A stretch of DNA of 64,000 nucleotides from JBBQFI01 sp038237805 (GTDB lineage: Bacteria > Verrucomicrobiota > Verrucomicrobiia > Chthoniobacterales > UBA10450), in contig JBBRYI010000005.1 in the NCBI GenBank assembly GCA_038237805.1, forward strand, positions 1 through 64,000, read 5' to 3'. The notes under the pieces are model-generated. The model saw only the letters and a list, made by a program, of their open reading frames with translations, was not told where the DNA came from and searched no databases. Every line of letters starts with the position of its first letter. The first letter of the stretch is position 1. Both the position numbers and the translations under genes were made by a program. Shown in pieces: positions 46,753 through 55,157 of this stretch.

Positions 46753-47106
46753 AATTTCTTAAACGGAGTTCGTATTTTTAACACCCTGCCAAAACGTTTT
46801 TGGTAGGGAATCTATCGGTTGGGAAGCCAACCGATACATCTCTTTCACTGCGAGTAAAGAGAGCATCCAAACAGTTACCGGTTGAAATATCCGGCGGCGA
46901 ATAACGGACCGAACCCGACGCGGAGGTTACTTTCCTTTCGTTGTTAGGAGGATTGGACAAGCGAACCGCTAGCTGGCCGTAATCGTACATTCTTTGTCCT
47001 AACAGCTATACGGCAGGCCGAGTTATACGACTAACCACCGAGCAGCGTATGAAAGCAGCTGGTTACTTAAGTTAGCACAGCGGTCGCCGTTCTCGGACTT
47101 AACCTA
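46753..47106. other. Intergenic region with two hairpins
   Basis: 354 bp between the YdcF-like gene (reading left) and the truncated TonB receptor (reading right). It contains a perfect 9-bp hairpin ATCGGTTGG-GAAG-CCAACCGAT (46814-46835) preceded by CCAAAACGTTTTTGG. The open frame 46778-46990 is not convincing. Probably promoters and leader for one or both flanking genes. Confidence 0.45.
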
Positions 47107-47589
47107 ATGAAACTAATTAACAGCACGGAGAACCTAATAACAAATTATACAGCTTCAAAGTTAACCCGACTGATACGTGGCGCAGTAGCAGCGGGAATGT
47201 GTCTCATCGCTGCTATGAGCGTCCTAGCGCAGACTAGCGAAACCTCACCAGCCACGCAACCTGCCGGTCAAGCTAGCGCCACCGCAGAAGCCGAGCGCGT
47301 TATTGTTACCGGTTCGAATATTCCGACTGCGGAAGAAGTCGGCCCAAACCCGGTCTACGATCTCAATCGCGATTTGATCCAGAAATCGGGTCAAGGCAAC
47401 ACTGTGGAAGATCTTCTCAAGACTCAGCCGGTGATGGGCGCGAACAGTGTTCCGGTTCAGAATAACGGAACCGGCCAGGGTGGTCCGACCGGAACCTCTT
47501 CCATATCGCTGCGTGGCTTCGATCCTGCGGCCACGTTCGTCCTCATTTGCAGGTTCTCGAAAAGATTTTTTCTTTCCGCTGTTTTGTAA
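47107..47589 (+). pseudogene. TonB-dependent receptor, 5' fragment only
   Basis: About 147 genuine residues: a signal segment (RGAVAAGMCLIAAMSVLAQ), a linker rich in Thr/Ala/Gln, and a plug-domain start (VIVTGSNIPTAEEVGPNPVY, EDLLKTQPVMGANSVP, SSISLRGFDPAATFVLI). After FVLI, where receptors continue with DGRR and a barrel of 600 or more residues, the frame runs into the reverse strand of a sigma-factor gene and stops at 47589. The break lies close to 47549. The gene is therefore truncated by a rearrangement or an assembly join. Confidence 0.8.
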
Positions 47590-48107
47590 TCGTCGCGCAC
47601 TCGATCCAACGCACCTGTGACTAACGTTTCCGCCCAGTTTTGTTCAAAGACCTGATCTTCATCGATCTTGTCTTCGCCAACTTCTATCCCGGATTGAAAA
47701 AGCGATTCGGCTTCTTCGGCCTGATGTTCGAGTAATGGCAGAAAAGTCCGGCCGCCGCCGCGCTTGAGCGCCTGCTCGCGATCGTACGCGTCCGACAAAA
47801 AATTCTTGAGCGATGCCAGGAGGAAGGCTCTGAATTTTCCTTTTCCTCGATTGACTCGCGCATAAATTTTTTGCTCGATCAGGTAGGCGAAAAAGCTTTG
47901 CGTCAGGTCCTGCGCGTCGTGCTCGGAATATCCGCGCCGGCGCACGAAGGTGTAAAGCGGCGCCCAATAAATTTGGCAGAGTTGCGCGAGCGCGGCGTGG
48001 GCAGCCTCAGGACCATCAGTGCTGTCCGCCGCCGCGAGAACAACGCTCCAATGAGTCGAAACAAAGGGATCGCCTTCACCGGCGATCGTCCTCGGCAAGG
48101 GAACCAT
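47457..48107 (-). pseudogene. ECF RNA polymerase sigma factor, 5' part only
   Basis: The ATG at 48107 opens a frame of 216 codons, of which roughly the first 186 look genuine: STHWSVVLAAADSTDGPEAAH, then region 2-like APLYTFVRRRGYSEHDAQDLTQSFFAYLI and RVNRGKGKFRAFLLASLKNFLSDAYDRE. This is the group of sigma factors in Verrucomicrobia and Planctomycetes that lie next to protein kinases. At about 47549 the frame passes into the antisense of the TonB fragment (tail MRTNVAAGSKPRSDMEEV), so region 4 is missing. It is head-on to the other fragment, both broken at the same point. Confidence 0.78.
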
Positions 48108-48196
48108 GACCCGAGCCTAACAAAGGCGGCCTTACCGAAGCAAGGCGCGAACAAGTTTCGTTTTCCCTCGCTCAAGGCAGACGTATCAGTCAGCAG

Positions 48197-49678
48197 TTAT
48201 TTCAGCGCGTAGACTTCGACCAGCGCGACGCCAGTGCCACCGTTCTTGCCCGCGACAATCGCGGTGTAGGCGCCCGGTGCGAGATTGGCAACGATGGCCG
48301 ATTCAAGATTGTTGTTCGGAGGAATTCCTGTTGCCGCAATCAATACAGCTTGAGCAGCGTCATCCTTCCAATTGTCGTCGAACGCGATTCTCGTTCCATT
48401 GCCATCGCGAAGATCGAGCGTCGGATCCGCGAGTACGTTACTGACATGCGATTGCGTAAGCGAAGGCCCGATCGCGCGTACGATCACTTTCGTCGTTGAA
48501 GTGTTAGCTCCGAGAATAAAACCGCCGATCAAAACGTTGTCGCCGGTTTGAACGAACCCGCGCGCGCTAATGTTAGCCACTTGCGACTCCGCCTTCTGCA
48601 ATGTGATCTTCACGATCTGTCCCATATTCGGCGGACCAAACCCCCAATTAGATACATAAAGATTCCCGTCCGGTCCGAATGTCATCCCGGTCGGCAAACT
48701 GAGGCCGGTCGCAATCTCTGTGATGTGTCCCGCATTATCGACGCGAACGACTTTGCCAGTTCCTGGCGTCGGAAACGGGTTGCCCGTGGTGCTTTCAAGA
48801 ACGTAAAGCCGATGAAGCGCATCGAACGTTATACCCAGAATTTCGGTGAAGCCGCTGGCGAATGTGCTCACCGCGCCGCCGGGTGTGATCTTTAAAATCT
48901 TAGCCGGACCACCGGGGGGAAAGGTTTGGAGATTTCCGACATAGAAATTACCGTCGTAGGCCAGAACGGTCGGAACAATGTGGCCTTGCGTTGCAGAAAT
49001 GTCTGCGATTCGGGTGATCACGCCCGCGGTCGTGATCATGTCAATTTCACCGTGGTTCGGTTCCACGGCCACTAAAGCGTCTCCGGTGGCGACCATGCCG
49101 TACCAGGTGCCGTCTGGTTCAAAGTCGTCCGGCTCGGGATTCGCGACCGGATTTGCCATTTGGAAAGCGGATAAATCGGCAATGGCGGTCGTCGTCCCAT
49201 TTGCGTTGATTCTAATCACAGAGCTTGGGGTCGTAGCGTGTCCGTGCGAGCACCCGGCGCCGGCGAGCAGCGCGTAAAGCGTGTCGCCGATGAAGGCCAC
49301 GTCGGCCACGCCGATTACATCTGGCGGCATCATCGCGTCGACCGCAGAAGCTAAATTGTCGGCTACGGTAGTGCGCGTTCCGGCTGGAGTGATTTTCGAG
49401 ATGCGCGCGGTCAAACCTCCCTTATACGGACCGACCGGCGGCACAACTTGCGCGCATTGGCCGCTCGTCGTTGACATCGTGCCGCCCGCTCCAGCTTCCG
49501 CGACATAAAGATTTCCGTCCGGGCCAAATTTCAAGCCGCGCGGAAATTTCAGGCCCGTGGCAAACACGCTGACGTTCGGAGATTGCGCCCAAGCTGAGCC
49601 GACAAAACACAGAAAGAGAGCAAGGAGCACAATCCGATTTTTAGTCTTATGAGAAAAAATTCGGAGCCGTTGAGACAA
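48197..49678 (-). CDS. Secreted ScyD/ScyE-like beta-propeller with one C-terminal IGGF repeat
   Basis: About 493 residues from a TTG at 49678, which puts signal peptide NRIVLLALFLCFVGSAWAQ close to the start. The longer frame to 49852 would leave only 3 bp to the divergent lysine aminotransferase gene. Body: six-blade NHL/SMP-30-like propeller repeats (FPRGLKFGPDGNLYVAEAG, LPTGMTFGPDGNLYVSNWG, ILGITFDALHRLYVLES). The last 125 residues match the repeat found twice in the 12760 gene (SARGFVQTGDNVLIGGFI, VRAIGPSL, GAYTAIVAGKNGG). No GCCTAACGA motif here. Function unknown. Confidence 0.78.
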   Translation of the reverse strand: MSQRLRIFSHKTKNRIVLLALFLCFVGSAWAQSPNVSVFATGLKFPRGLKFGPDGNLYVAEAGAGGTMSTTSGQCAQVVPPVGPYKGGLTARISKITPAGTRTTVADNLASAVDAMMPPDVIGVADVAFIGDTLYALLAGAGCSHGHATTPSSVIRINANGTTTAIADLSAFQMANPVANPEPDDFEPDGTWYGMVATGDALVAVEPNHGEIDMITTAGVITRIADISATQGHIVPTVLAYDGNFYVGNLQTFPPGGPAKILKITPGGAVSTFASGFTEILGITFDALHRLYVLESTTGNPFPTPGTGKVVRVDNAGHITEIATGLSLPTGMTFGPDGNLYVSNWGFGPPNMGQIVKITLQKAESQVANISARGFVQTGDNVLIGGFILGANTSTTKVIVRAIGPSLTQSHVSNVLADPTLDLRDGNGTRIAFDDNWKDDAAQAVLIAATGIPPNNNLESAIVANLAPGAYTAIVAGKNGGTGVALVEVYALK

Positions 49679-49855
49679 TACGTTAATGATTTGGAATTCA
49701 TGGGATTGAAGGGTTGGATTGAAACTTAGTTTCACCTTCTTCAAAGGAACCAGCGGGTTCGCGCTGCAAAAAATGTGCGAAATCGTAAAACAGAGCTGTT
49801 GATCTCCCACGCTACCGCCGTTGACCAAGCTTACTCTTCCAGCTAGTCTCAACGG

Positions 49856-51244
49856 ATGAGTATGCCGCCCGTGCTCACGGAAGCGGTTTCACCTCGAAAC
49901 CGTCCCAAAAAGAGCGAGAAACAAAAAACTACAACTGCAACCGACGTTCTTCACACGATCGAGCAACATGTTTTGCTCGATGGTTTCAAGATCGTCATCG
50001 ATCTCGAGAAGAGCCGCGGCTCTTATTTGCATAATAAGGCGACCGACTCGCGGCTGATCGATCTCTACGGATTTTTCGGATCGCTTCCTGTTGGCTACAA
50101 CCATCCTCATTTCGAGCAGGAGGATGTGAAGCGCGACTTGTTGTGCGCGGCAAAGATCAAGATCGCGAATTCGGATGTTTATTCGGAAGGCTACGCGCGT
50201 TTTATCGAAACGTTTACCCGCGTCGCTGGTTTGCCGCCACTCGAACGCTATCTCATCATTGAGGGCGGCGCGCTCGCGATCGAAAACACGCTGAAGGCGG
50301 CAATGGATTGGAAAGTGCGCAAGAACATGGCGGCCGGTCGCGGCGAACGCGGCACCGATGTTCTACATTTTCGCCGCGCCTTCCACGGACGCAGCGGCTA
50401 CACCATGAGCCTAACGAATACCGATCCGCGCAAGACCGATCTCTTCGCGAAGTTCGATTGGCCGCGCGTTTCCAATCCGTCCATTGATTTTTCATTGCCG
50501 GAAAACGAACGCGAAGCAGATGTGATCGCGCGCGAAGAAAAGTCCGAGCAGGAAATCCGCCAGGCGATTTTTGAACGCGGCAATGACATCTGCGCCATCC
50601 TCATCGAGCCGATCCAGGGCGAAGGCGGCGACAATCATTTTCGCGGCGAATGGTTAAAGCAACTGCGCGAAATCTGCGACGAACACGACATGCTTCTCAT
50701 TTTCGATGAGGTCCAGACCGGCATGGGCACAACCGGTCGCAACTGGTGTTGCGAGCATTTCGGGGTCATCCCCGATTTGATGGCATTTGGCAAAAAAGCG
50801 CAGGCCTGCGGCGTGATGGCGGGTCCGCACATCGATGAAGTGAAAGACAACGCGTTTCGTTTGCCCGGCCGATTGAATTCGACCTGGGGCGGAAATTTTA
50901 CCGACATGGTCCGTTCGACGCACTTCATGCACATCATCGAGAGCGAAAACCTGGTCGAGAACGCCCGTGTCATGGGCGAACGCATCTTGAAATCGCTGCA
51001 CACAATCGCGGCGGAATTTCCGGTCATGACCGCGGTGCGCGGCCGCGGCTTGTTCATCGCGTTTGATCTACCCGATCCCAAAACGCGCGATGAATTCTGG
51101 AAAGGGTTATTCGACGGTGGCGTCCTTGCTTTGAAATCTGGCGAGCAGGCGATTCGCTTTCGTCCCGCGCTCGATATCGACGCCAAGGCGATCGATGAAG
51201 CGATGGATTTGCTGCGCAAACAGTGCCAGCGCATGCAGCGCTAA
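49856..51244 (+). CDS. lat: L-lysine 6-aminotransferase (lysine epsilon-aminotransferase)
   Basis: PLP enzyme moving the epsilon-amino group of lysine to 2-oxoglutarate, giving 2-aminoadipate 6-semialdehyde. 462 residues, class III aminotransferase. Motifs: LIDLYGFFGSLPVGYNHP near residue 65, FHGRSGYTMSLTNTDPRKT near residue 175, LLIFDEVQTGMGTTG near residue 290, and the PLP lysine in LMAFGKKAQACGVM near residue 320. This KKAQACG form and the length fit the LAT branch rather than ornithine or GABA aminotransferases. The next gene (aldehyde dehydrogenase) supplies the following step. Confidence 0.9.
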   Translation: MSMPPVLTEAVSPRNRPKKSEKQKTTTATDVLHTIEQHVLLDGFKIVIDLEKSRGSYLHNKATDSRLIDLYGFFGSLPVGYNHPHFEQEDVKRDLLCAAKIKIANSDVYSEGYARFIETFTRVAGLPPLERYLIIEGGALAIENTLKAAMDWKVRKNMAAGRGERGTDVLHFRRAFHGRSGYTMSLTNTDPRKTDLFAKFDWPRVSNPSIDFSLPENEREADVIAREEKSEQEIRQAIFERGNDICAILIEPIQGEGGDNHFRGEWLKQLREICDEHDMLLIFDEVQTGMGTTGRNWCCEHFGVIPDLMAFGKKAQACGVMAGPHIDEVKDNAFRLPGRLNSTWGGNFTDMVRSTHFMHIIESENLVENARVMGERILKSLHTIAAEFPVMTAVRGRGLFIAFDLPDPKTRDEFWKGLFDGGVLALKSGEQAIRFRPALDIDAKAIDEAMDLLRKQCQRMQR

Positions 51245-51246
51245 TT

Positions 51247-51272
51247 GGTAGGGCGCGACGGCTCGTCGCGCC
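51247..51272. repeat. Hairpin between the two lysine genes
   Basis: GGGCGCGACG-GCT-CGTCGCGCC gives a 9-bp stem just after the lat stop. It begins GGTAGGG like the 11041-11117 repeat and may be a half copy. It could thin transcription into the next gene. Confidence 0.5.
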
Positions 51273-51281
51273 GACGACAAT

Positions 51282-52826
51282 ATGGAAAGCATTCTCAACC
51301 GACTTGGTCTCGCTGAAGAAAACGATGGCGTATTTTTCGGCGAATGGCGTGGTGGCGGTGCTAAGATCGATAAGATCTCACCAATCAACGGACGCAAACT
51401 GGCCACCGTTCGCACGGCGTCAACTGATGATTACGACACAGCCATCTCTCGCGCGTACGAAGCGTTTTTAAAGTGGCGCACAACTCCCGGCCCAGTTCGC
51501 GGCGAAACCGTTCGCCGTCTCGGCAACGCATTACGCGAATCCAAGCAGGATCTCGGTCAGCTCGTGACGCTCGAGACAGGCAAGATCATCGCGGAAGGCG
51601 AAGGCGAAGTGCAGGAGATGATCGACATCTGCGATTTCGCCGTCGGTCACTCGCGCATGCTTTACGGCCTAACGATTCAATCGGAGCGGCCCAGTCACCG
51701 TTTAATGGAGCAATGGCATCCGCTCGGTGTAGTTGCCGTGATCAGTGCCTTCAATTTTCCAGTCGCGGTATGGTCGTGGAACGCCGCGCTCGCCGCCGTC
51801 TGCGGCGATGCGACGGTTTGGAAAGCTTCGGAAAAAACGCCGCTCACTGCAATTGCTGTGACGAAGATTGCGGAGCGCGTCTGTCGCGACACGGGGGCTG
51901 ACCCGGCGATTTTCACTTTGCTCATGGGCGACCGCAAGACGGTTGGACAAAAGTTGTCAGCTGATAAGCGCATTCCATTGATTTCTGCCACGGGCTCGTC
52001 GCAAATGGGCGTGCATGTCGCGCAAGCGGTTCATGGCCGGCTCGGCAAAACCGTTATGGAATTGGGCGGAAATAACGCGCTTATTGTTTGTCCAAGTGCG
52101 GACATGGAAATGGCAACGCAATCGATCTTCTTCGGTGCGGTTGGCACGGCGGGTCAACGTTGCACTTCCACGCGTCGCGTTATCATGCATGAATCCATCG
52201 CTGACAAGGTGCGCAACAAACTTTTGAGCGCGTACAAGTCGCTGCGAATCGGGAATCCGCTTGATCATCAGACGGTGATGGGCCCGTTGATCGACAAGAA
52301 CGCGGTCGACATGGTGCAGCAATCCATCAAGCGATTAAAGGGCGAAGGCGGCCAAGTTCTTTTCGGCGGTGATCGTCTCGAGGGGGAGCAATACACCGGC
52401 GATTGCTACATGACGCCGTGTCTGGCGAATGCAAAACCAGATTTTGAAATTGTGTGTCACGAAACTTTCGGGCCGCTGCTTTATCTGCTGACCTACAGCG
52501 ATTTTGACGATGCGATCGCAATCAACAACGGCGTGCCGCAAGGTTTGACCTCCGCGATTTTCACGAACGACATGCGCGAAGCGGAGAAGTTCTTGTGTGC
52601 GGCCGGCAGCGATTGCGGCATCGCGAATGTGAATACGGGAACGAGCGGCGCGGAAATTGGCGGAGCTTTCGGCGGCGAGAAAGAGACCGGTGGCGGCCGC
52701 GAAAGCGGGAGCGATTCGTGGAAGGCTTACATGCGCCGACAGACCAACACGATTAATTTTTCCAGTAAGCTACCGCTGGCGCAGGGGATTCAATTCGGCG
52801 ACGACGCCGGCAGTGCGACGGCTTGA
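51282..52826 (+). CDS. amaB: ALDH7-type semialdehyde dehydrogenase (2-aminoadipate 6-semialdehyde dehydrogenase)
   Basis: 514 residues, antiquitin-like branch of aldehyde dehydrogenases. Motifs: FNFPVAVWSWNAALAAVCGD near residue 165, ATGSSQMGVHVAQAVHGRLGK near residue 235, catalytic Glu in VMELGGNNALIV, and catalytic Cys in FFGAVGTAGQRCTSTRR near residue 300. The C-terminal TGTSGAEIGGAFGGEKETGGG is characteristic of ALDH7. Following lat after 38 bp, it should oxidise aminoadipate semialdehyde to 2-aminoadipate. A GCCTAACGA motif lies at 51667. Confidence 0.88.
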   Translation: MESILNRLGLAEENDGVFFGEWRGGGAKIDKISPINGRKLATVRTASTDDYDTAISRAYEAFLKWRTTPGPVRGETVRRLGNALRESKQDLGQLVTLETGKIIAEGEGEVQEMIDICDFAVGHSRMLYGLTIQSERPSHRLMEQWHPLGVVAVISAFNFPVAVWSWNAALAAVCGDATVWKASEKTPLTAIAVTKIAERVCRDTGADPAIFTLLMGDRKTVGQKLSADKRIPLISATGSSQMGVHVAQAVHGRLGKTVMELGGNNALIVCPSADMEMATQSIFFGAVGTAGQRCTSTRRVIMHESIADKVRNKLLSAYKSLRIGNPLDHQTVMGPLIDKNAVDMVQQSIKRLKGEGGQVLFGGDRLEGEQYTGDCYMTPCLANAKPDFEIVCHETFGPLLYLLTYSDFDDAIAINNGVPQGLTSAIFTNDMREAEKFLCAAGSDCGIANVNTGTSGAEIGGAFGGEKETGGGRESGSDSWKAYMRRQTNTINFSSKLPLAQGIQFGDDAGSATA

Positions 52827-52829
52827 CTC

Positions 52830-52967
52830 CGGGGAGCGCACGCGCCTCGCGTGCCACAACTCGGCGCCCTCGCCGAGTTGCAGTTTGATCGCGCCAAAAA
52901 TTTAACCTAATCGAAATGTCATTGACGAGGCGCCAATGACTGCACGCGAGGGCGCGTGCGCTCCCCA
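52830..52967. repeat. Long inverted repeat between convergent genes
   Basis: GGGGAGCGCACGCGCCTCGC at the left pairs with GCGAGGGCGCGTGCGCTCCCC at the right with one mismatch. An inner hairpin ACTCGGCGCCCTCGCCGAGT is present. Lies between the stops of the aldehyde dehydrogenase and PrpD-like genes, a likely bidirectional terminator or mobile palindrome. Confidence 0.8.
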
Positions 52968-52996
52968 GAAAGAGCAAATTCAGATTAGATGCTTTG

Positions 52997-54430
52997 CTAC
53001 CTAGCCGTGGTCAATTCAAAGAGTCCGTCAAGGTTCTTGGCGGTCTCCATGCTCATAATGTAGCTCTGCAACTTTTTGCATTGCTCCTTGCCGATGACAT
53101 CGCCACCCAGCGCGGTGAATTTTACCGCGATTTCTTCCTCAGTCATCGGATCGCGCGGATCGCCCTTCGGAACATCGACACGCGTAGAGTGTGACTCGCC
53201 GCTGTTGGTCGTGATGGTCACGCGACTGGGCTGGAACTTGGGAAAGAGCGCTTCGAATTCTTCGTTAGGCACCACTTTTACTTTGTCCATGATTGGAATG
53301 AGTGCCTTATCGAGCACGCGCTCTTCTTTGAACTGCAGCGGCGTGACCATGCCGTCAACCAATCCGGCGGCCATGCAATAAGGCAGCGAATGATCGGCAG
53401 TCTCTTTGGAATCCGGCCGATACTTGTGCGGGTCGCCCAGAATGTCCGCGGCGCGCGCGATCACTTCCACTTTTATTTCCTTCACGTCGTCGGCCTTGAT
53501 GTTGTGCTCTTTGACCGTCTTCATCATGGCCGTGAGTGGTGCGTGACTTAGCGCCTCGATTGGGAAACTCTTCATGCCGCAATCAAGAATGCGATAGTGC
53601 GAGTCCTTCGAGTTGGGGAGATCTTTCACCAACGCCTCGCCATCAAACGTGGCGGGTTGTCCTTTGTACTGCACGTGATGGAACACAGCGAACAAACCTT
53701 CCTTGCCGTCAATAATGTGTTCCGGACCTGAGAATCCGCCGCGAGCAAGGAGCGCACTTTCGGCGCCCATGCGTCCCGCCCACGGATCGACCGTGTTCTT
53801 CATGTTGGTCAACTTGCCCGCCGTTACCGCGCCCGGACAAAATGTGCGCGACGCGCTGATTCCCATCGCCGACACCATTTGGTCCGGTGTGAGATTCAGG
53901 ACGCGACCTGCCGCGACTGGCGCCGCGAACGCGCTCAACGTCGCGTGATGCCAACCGTATTCGCGCACGCCCGGCCGCCCTACTTCGCAAAGGCGCATTT
54001 CAATTTCGTAGGCGATAACGGTGGCGAGAATCAGATCCTTACCGCTCAGTCCTTCGCTTTCGCACAATGCTAACGGTGCAGCGATGAGATCGCTGGGATG
54101 ACATGGATCGGCTTTCCAATAAATGTCGTTGTAATCCATCGCGCGGATCATATGTCCATTCAGAAATGATGCGTCGACCGGATTGGTCTTGAATCCGGAT
54201 ACGAATGCAGTGGCACTGCCATTGCCACCGCCCATGGCGCGGTGATGCTTGAGCAAAATCTTCGCGTCATCTTGCTGACTGCCGCCGAGCGCGCAGCCGA
54301 TGGAATCGAACCAAAATAATTTCGCCGCTTGAATTGCCTCCGCGGAAAGATGCTCGTACTTCAGTGCACAAGCCCAGTCGGCGATGATGTGTGAGAGAAG
54401 GCGTTTTGATTCAGTTGGTTGATGTGCCAT
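52997..54430 (-). CDS. MmgE/PrpD-family dehydratase (2-methylcitrate dehydratase-like)
   Basis: 477 residues. The family dehydrates tertiary-alcohol tricarboxylates (2-methylcitrate) or acts on similar acids such as cis-aconitate, without an Fe-S cluster. Motifs: FWFDSIGCALGGS near residue 45, FLNGHMIRAMDYNDIYWK near residue 85 (catalytic Asp/His region), HPSDLIAAPLALCE, GWHHATLSAFAAPVAAGR near residue 180 and the helical domain NTVDPWAGRMGAESALLA. No 2-methylcitrate synthase or lyase (prpC/prpB) is nearby; instead it follows a dehydrogenase and a homoaconitase-like gene on the same strand, so its substrate may differ from 2-methylcitrate. TCGTTAGGC at 53262. Confidence 0.88.
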   Translation of the reverse strand: MAHQPTESKRLLSHIIADWACALKYEHLSAEAIQAAKLFWFDSIGCALGGSQQDDAKILLKHHRAMGGGNGSATAFVSGFKTNPVDASFLNGHMIRAMDYNDIYWKADPCHPSDLIAAPLALCESEGLSGKDLILATVIAYEIEMRLCEVGRPGVREYGWHHATLSAFAAPVAAGRVLNLTPDQMVSAMGISASRTFCPGAVTAGKLTNMKNTVDPWAGRMGAESALLARGGFSGPEHIIDGKEGLFAVFHHVQYKGQPATFDGEALVKDLPNSKDSHYRILDCGMKSFPIEALSHAPLTAMMKTVKEHNIKADDVKEIKVEVIARAADILGDPHKYRPDSKETADHSLPYCMAAGLVDGMVTPLQFKEERVLDKALIPIMDKVKVVPNEEFEALFPKFQPSRVTITTNSGESHSTRVDVPKGDPRDPMTEEEIAVKFTALGGDVIGKEQCKKLQSYIMSMETAKNLDGLFELTTAR

Positions 54431-54623
54431 GAGATGTCGATCTTTCCGGGTTTATGACTTTGATCGGGGCGCGCAGATTTTCAAGCCGCTTCGCCTCGCC
54501 GTCCAGGAACAACCTAACACGTGCGCCCAGTACAACGTCCTGCATCGCGTTGAGAGACCATTGCACTCAACTCGGAACGCCGAACCGTTCTTGCGCGGCT
54601 CGTCGGTTCGGAATCGGACCTAC

Positions 54624-55091
54624 TTACGCTTTGTCGTAAACGGCCTTGCCTTTGAACTTCTTCCCGTCCGTGCCTGTACCGTTAATGGTGACCGTGCGCG
54701 ATTTGCCATCCGCTGAAACCGTGATCTGGCCATTCCAAACCATCTTGCCATCCTTCATCGTGGTGATGTCGTTGGTCCGATCGTTTACCATTTTGTAGGC
54801 GACGGAGTTGTACGGCAGATTCCCTTTCACCGGGTAGGCTTTCCCATCGAACTTGCCGACCCAGACGCTGTGCGTCGGTTTCCCATCCTTGTCGACGCCC
54901 TCCACGGTCACCTTGATTTTGTCCTTCTGCTCCGCGTAAACCACCGTCGTATTCTTGCCCATCCCGGCCGGCATCTTTGATTTCGCCTCATTGAGCTTCC
55001 ATGTGCCGATGTGAGGGTTGGCTGCGAAACAAGCTGCGGCCGCCATAAACGACAGGCCCACAGCTACAACTGCAATTCGAGTTTTCATCAT
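54624..55091 (-). CDS. Small secreted lipocalin-like protein
   Basis: 155 residues with signal peptide IAVVAVGLSFMAAAACFAAN. The mature part starts HIGTWKLNEAKSKMPAG and alternates beta strands (KIKVTVEGVDKDGKPTHSVW, GQITVSADGKSRTVTI). The opening GTWKLNxxKS is common to small periplasmic beta-barrel proteins in Acidobacteria and Verrucomicrobia. Lies between the dehydrogenase and PrpD genes on the same strand, but its export suggests a separate job. The 193 bp between it and prpD hold no supportable gene. Function unknown. Confidence 0.78.
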   Translation of the reverse strand: MMKTRIAVVAVGLSFMAAAACFAANPHIGTWKLNEAKSKMPAGMGKNTTVVYAEQKDKIKVTVEGVDKDGKPTHSVWVGKFDGKAYPVKGNLPYNSVAYKMVNDRTNDITTMKDGKMVWNGQITVSADGKSRTVTINGTGTDGKKFKGKAVYDKA

Positions 55092-55157
55092 GCGGCGATT
55101 GCCGCAGAACTATTGTTAGGCGTCAATACGAATTCGAGCGCGGCCTCGATCTTCTGC

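Noticed and set aside
46778..46990. Open frame of 70 codons in the intergenic region
   Set aside because: Runs antisense through hairpins, has no ribosome-binding context or recognisable composition.
52997..54430. Assigning PrpD to a propionate 2-methylcitrate operon
   Set aside because: No prpB, prpC or prpR gene is near; the partners are AclA/AclB-like and homoaconitase-like genes.
54429..54716. Open frame between PrpD and the small secreted gene
   Set aside because: Overlaps the 3' end of the secreted gene in antisense and has unlikely composition.
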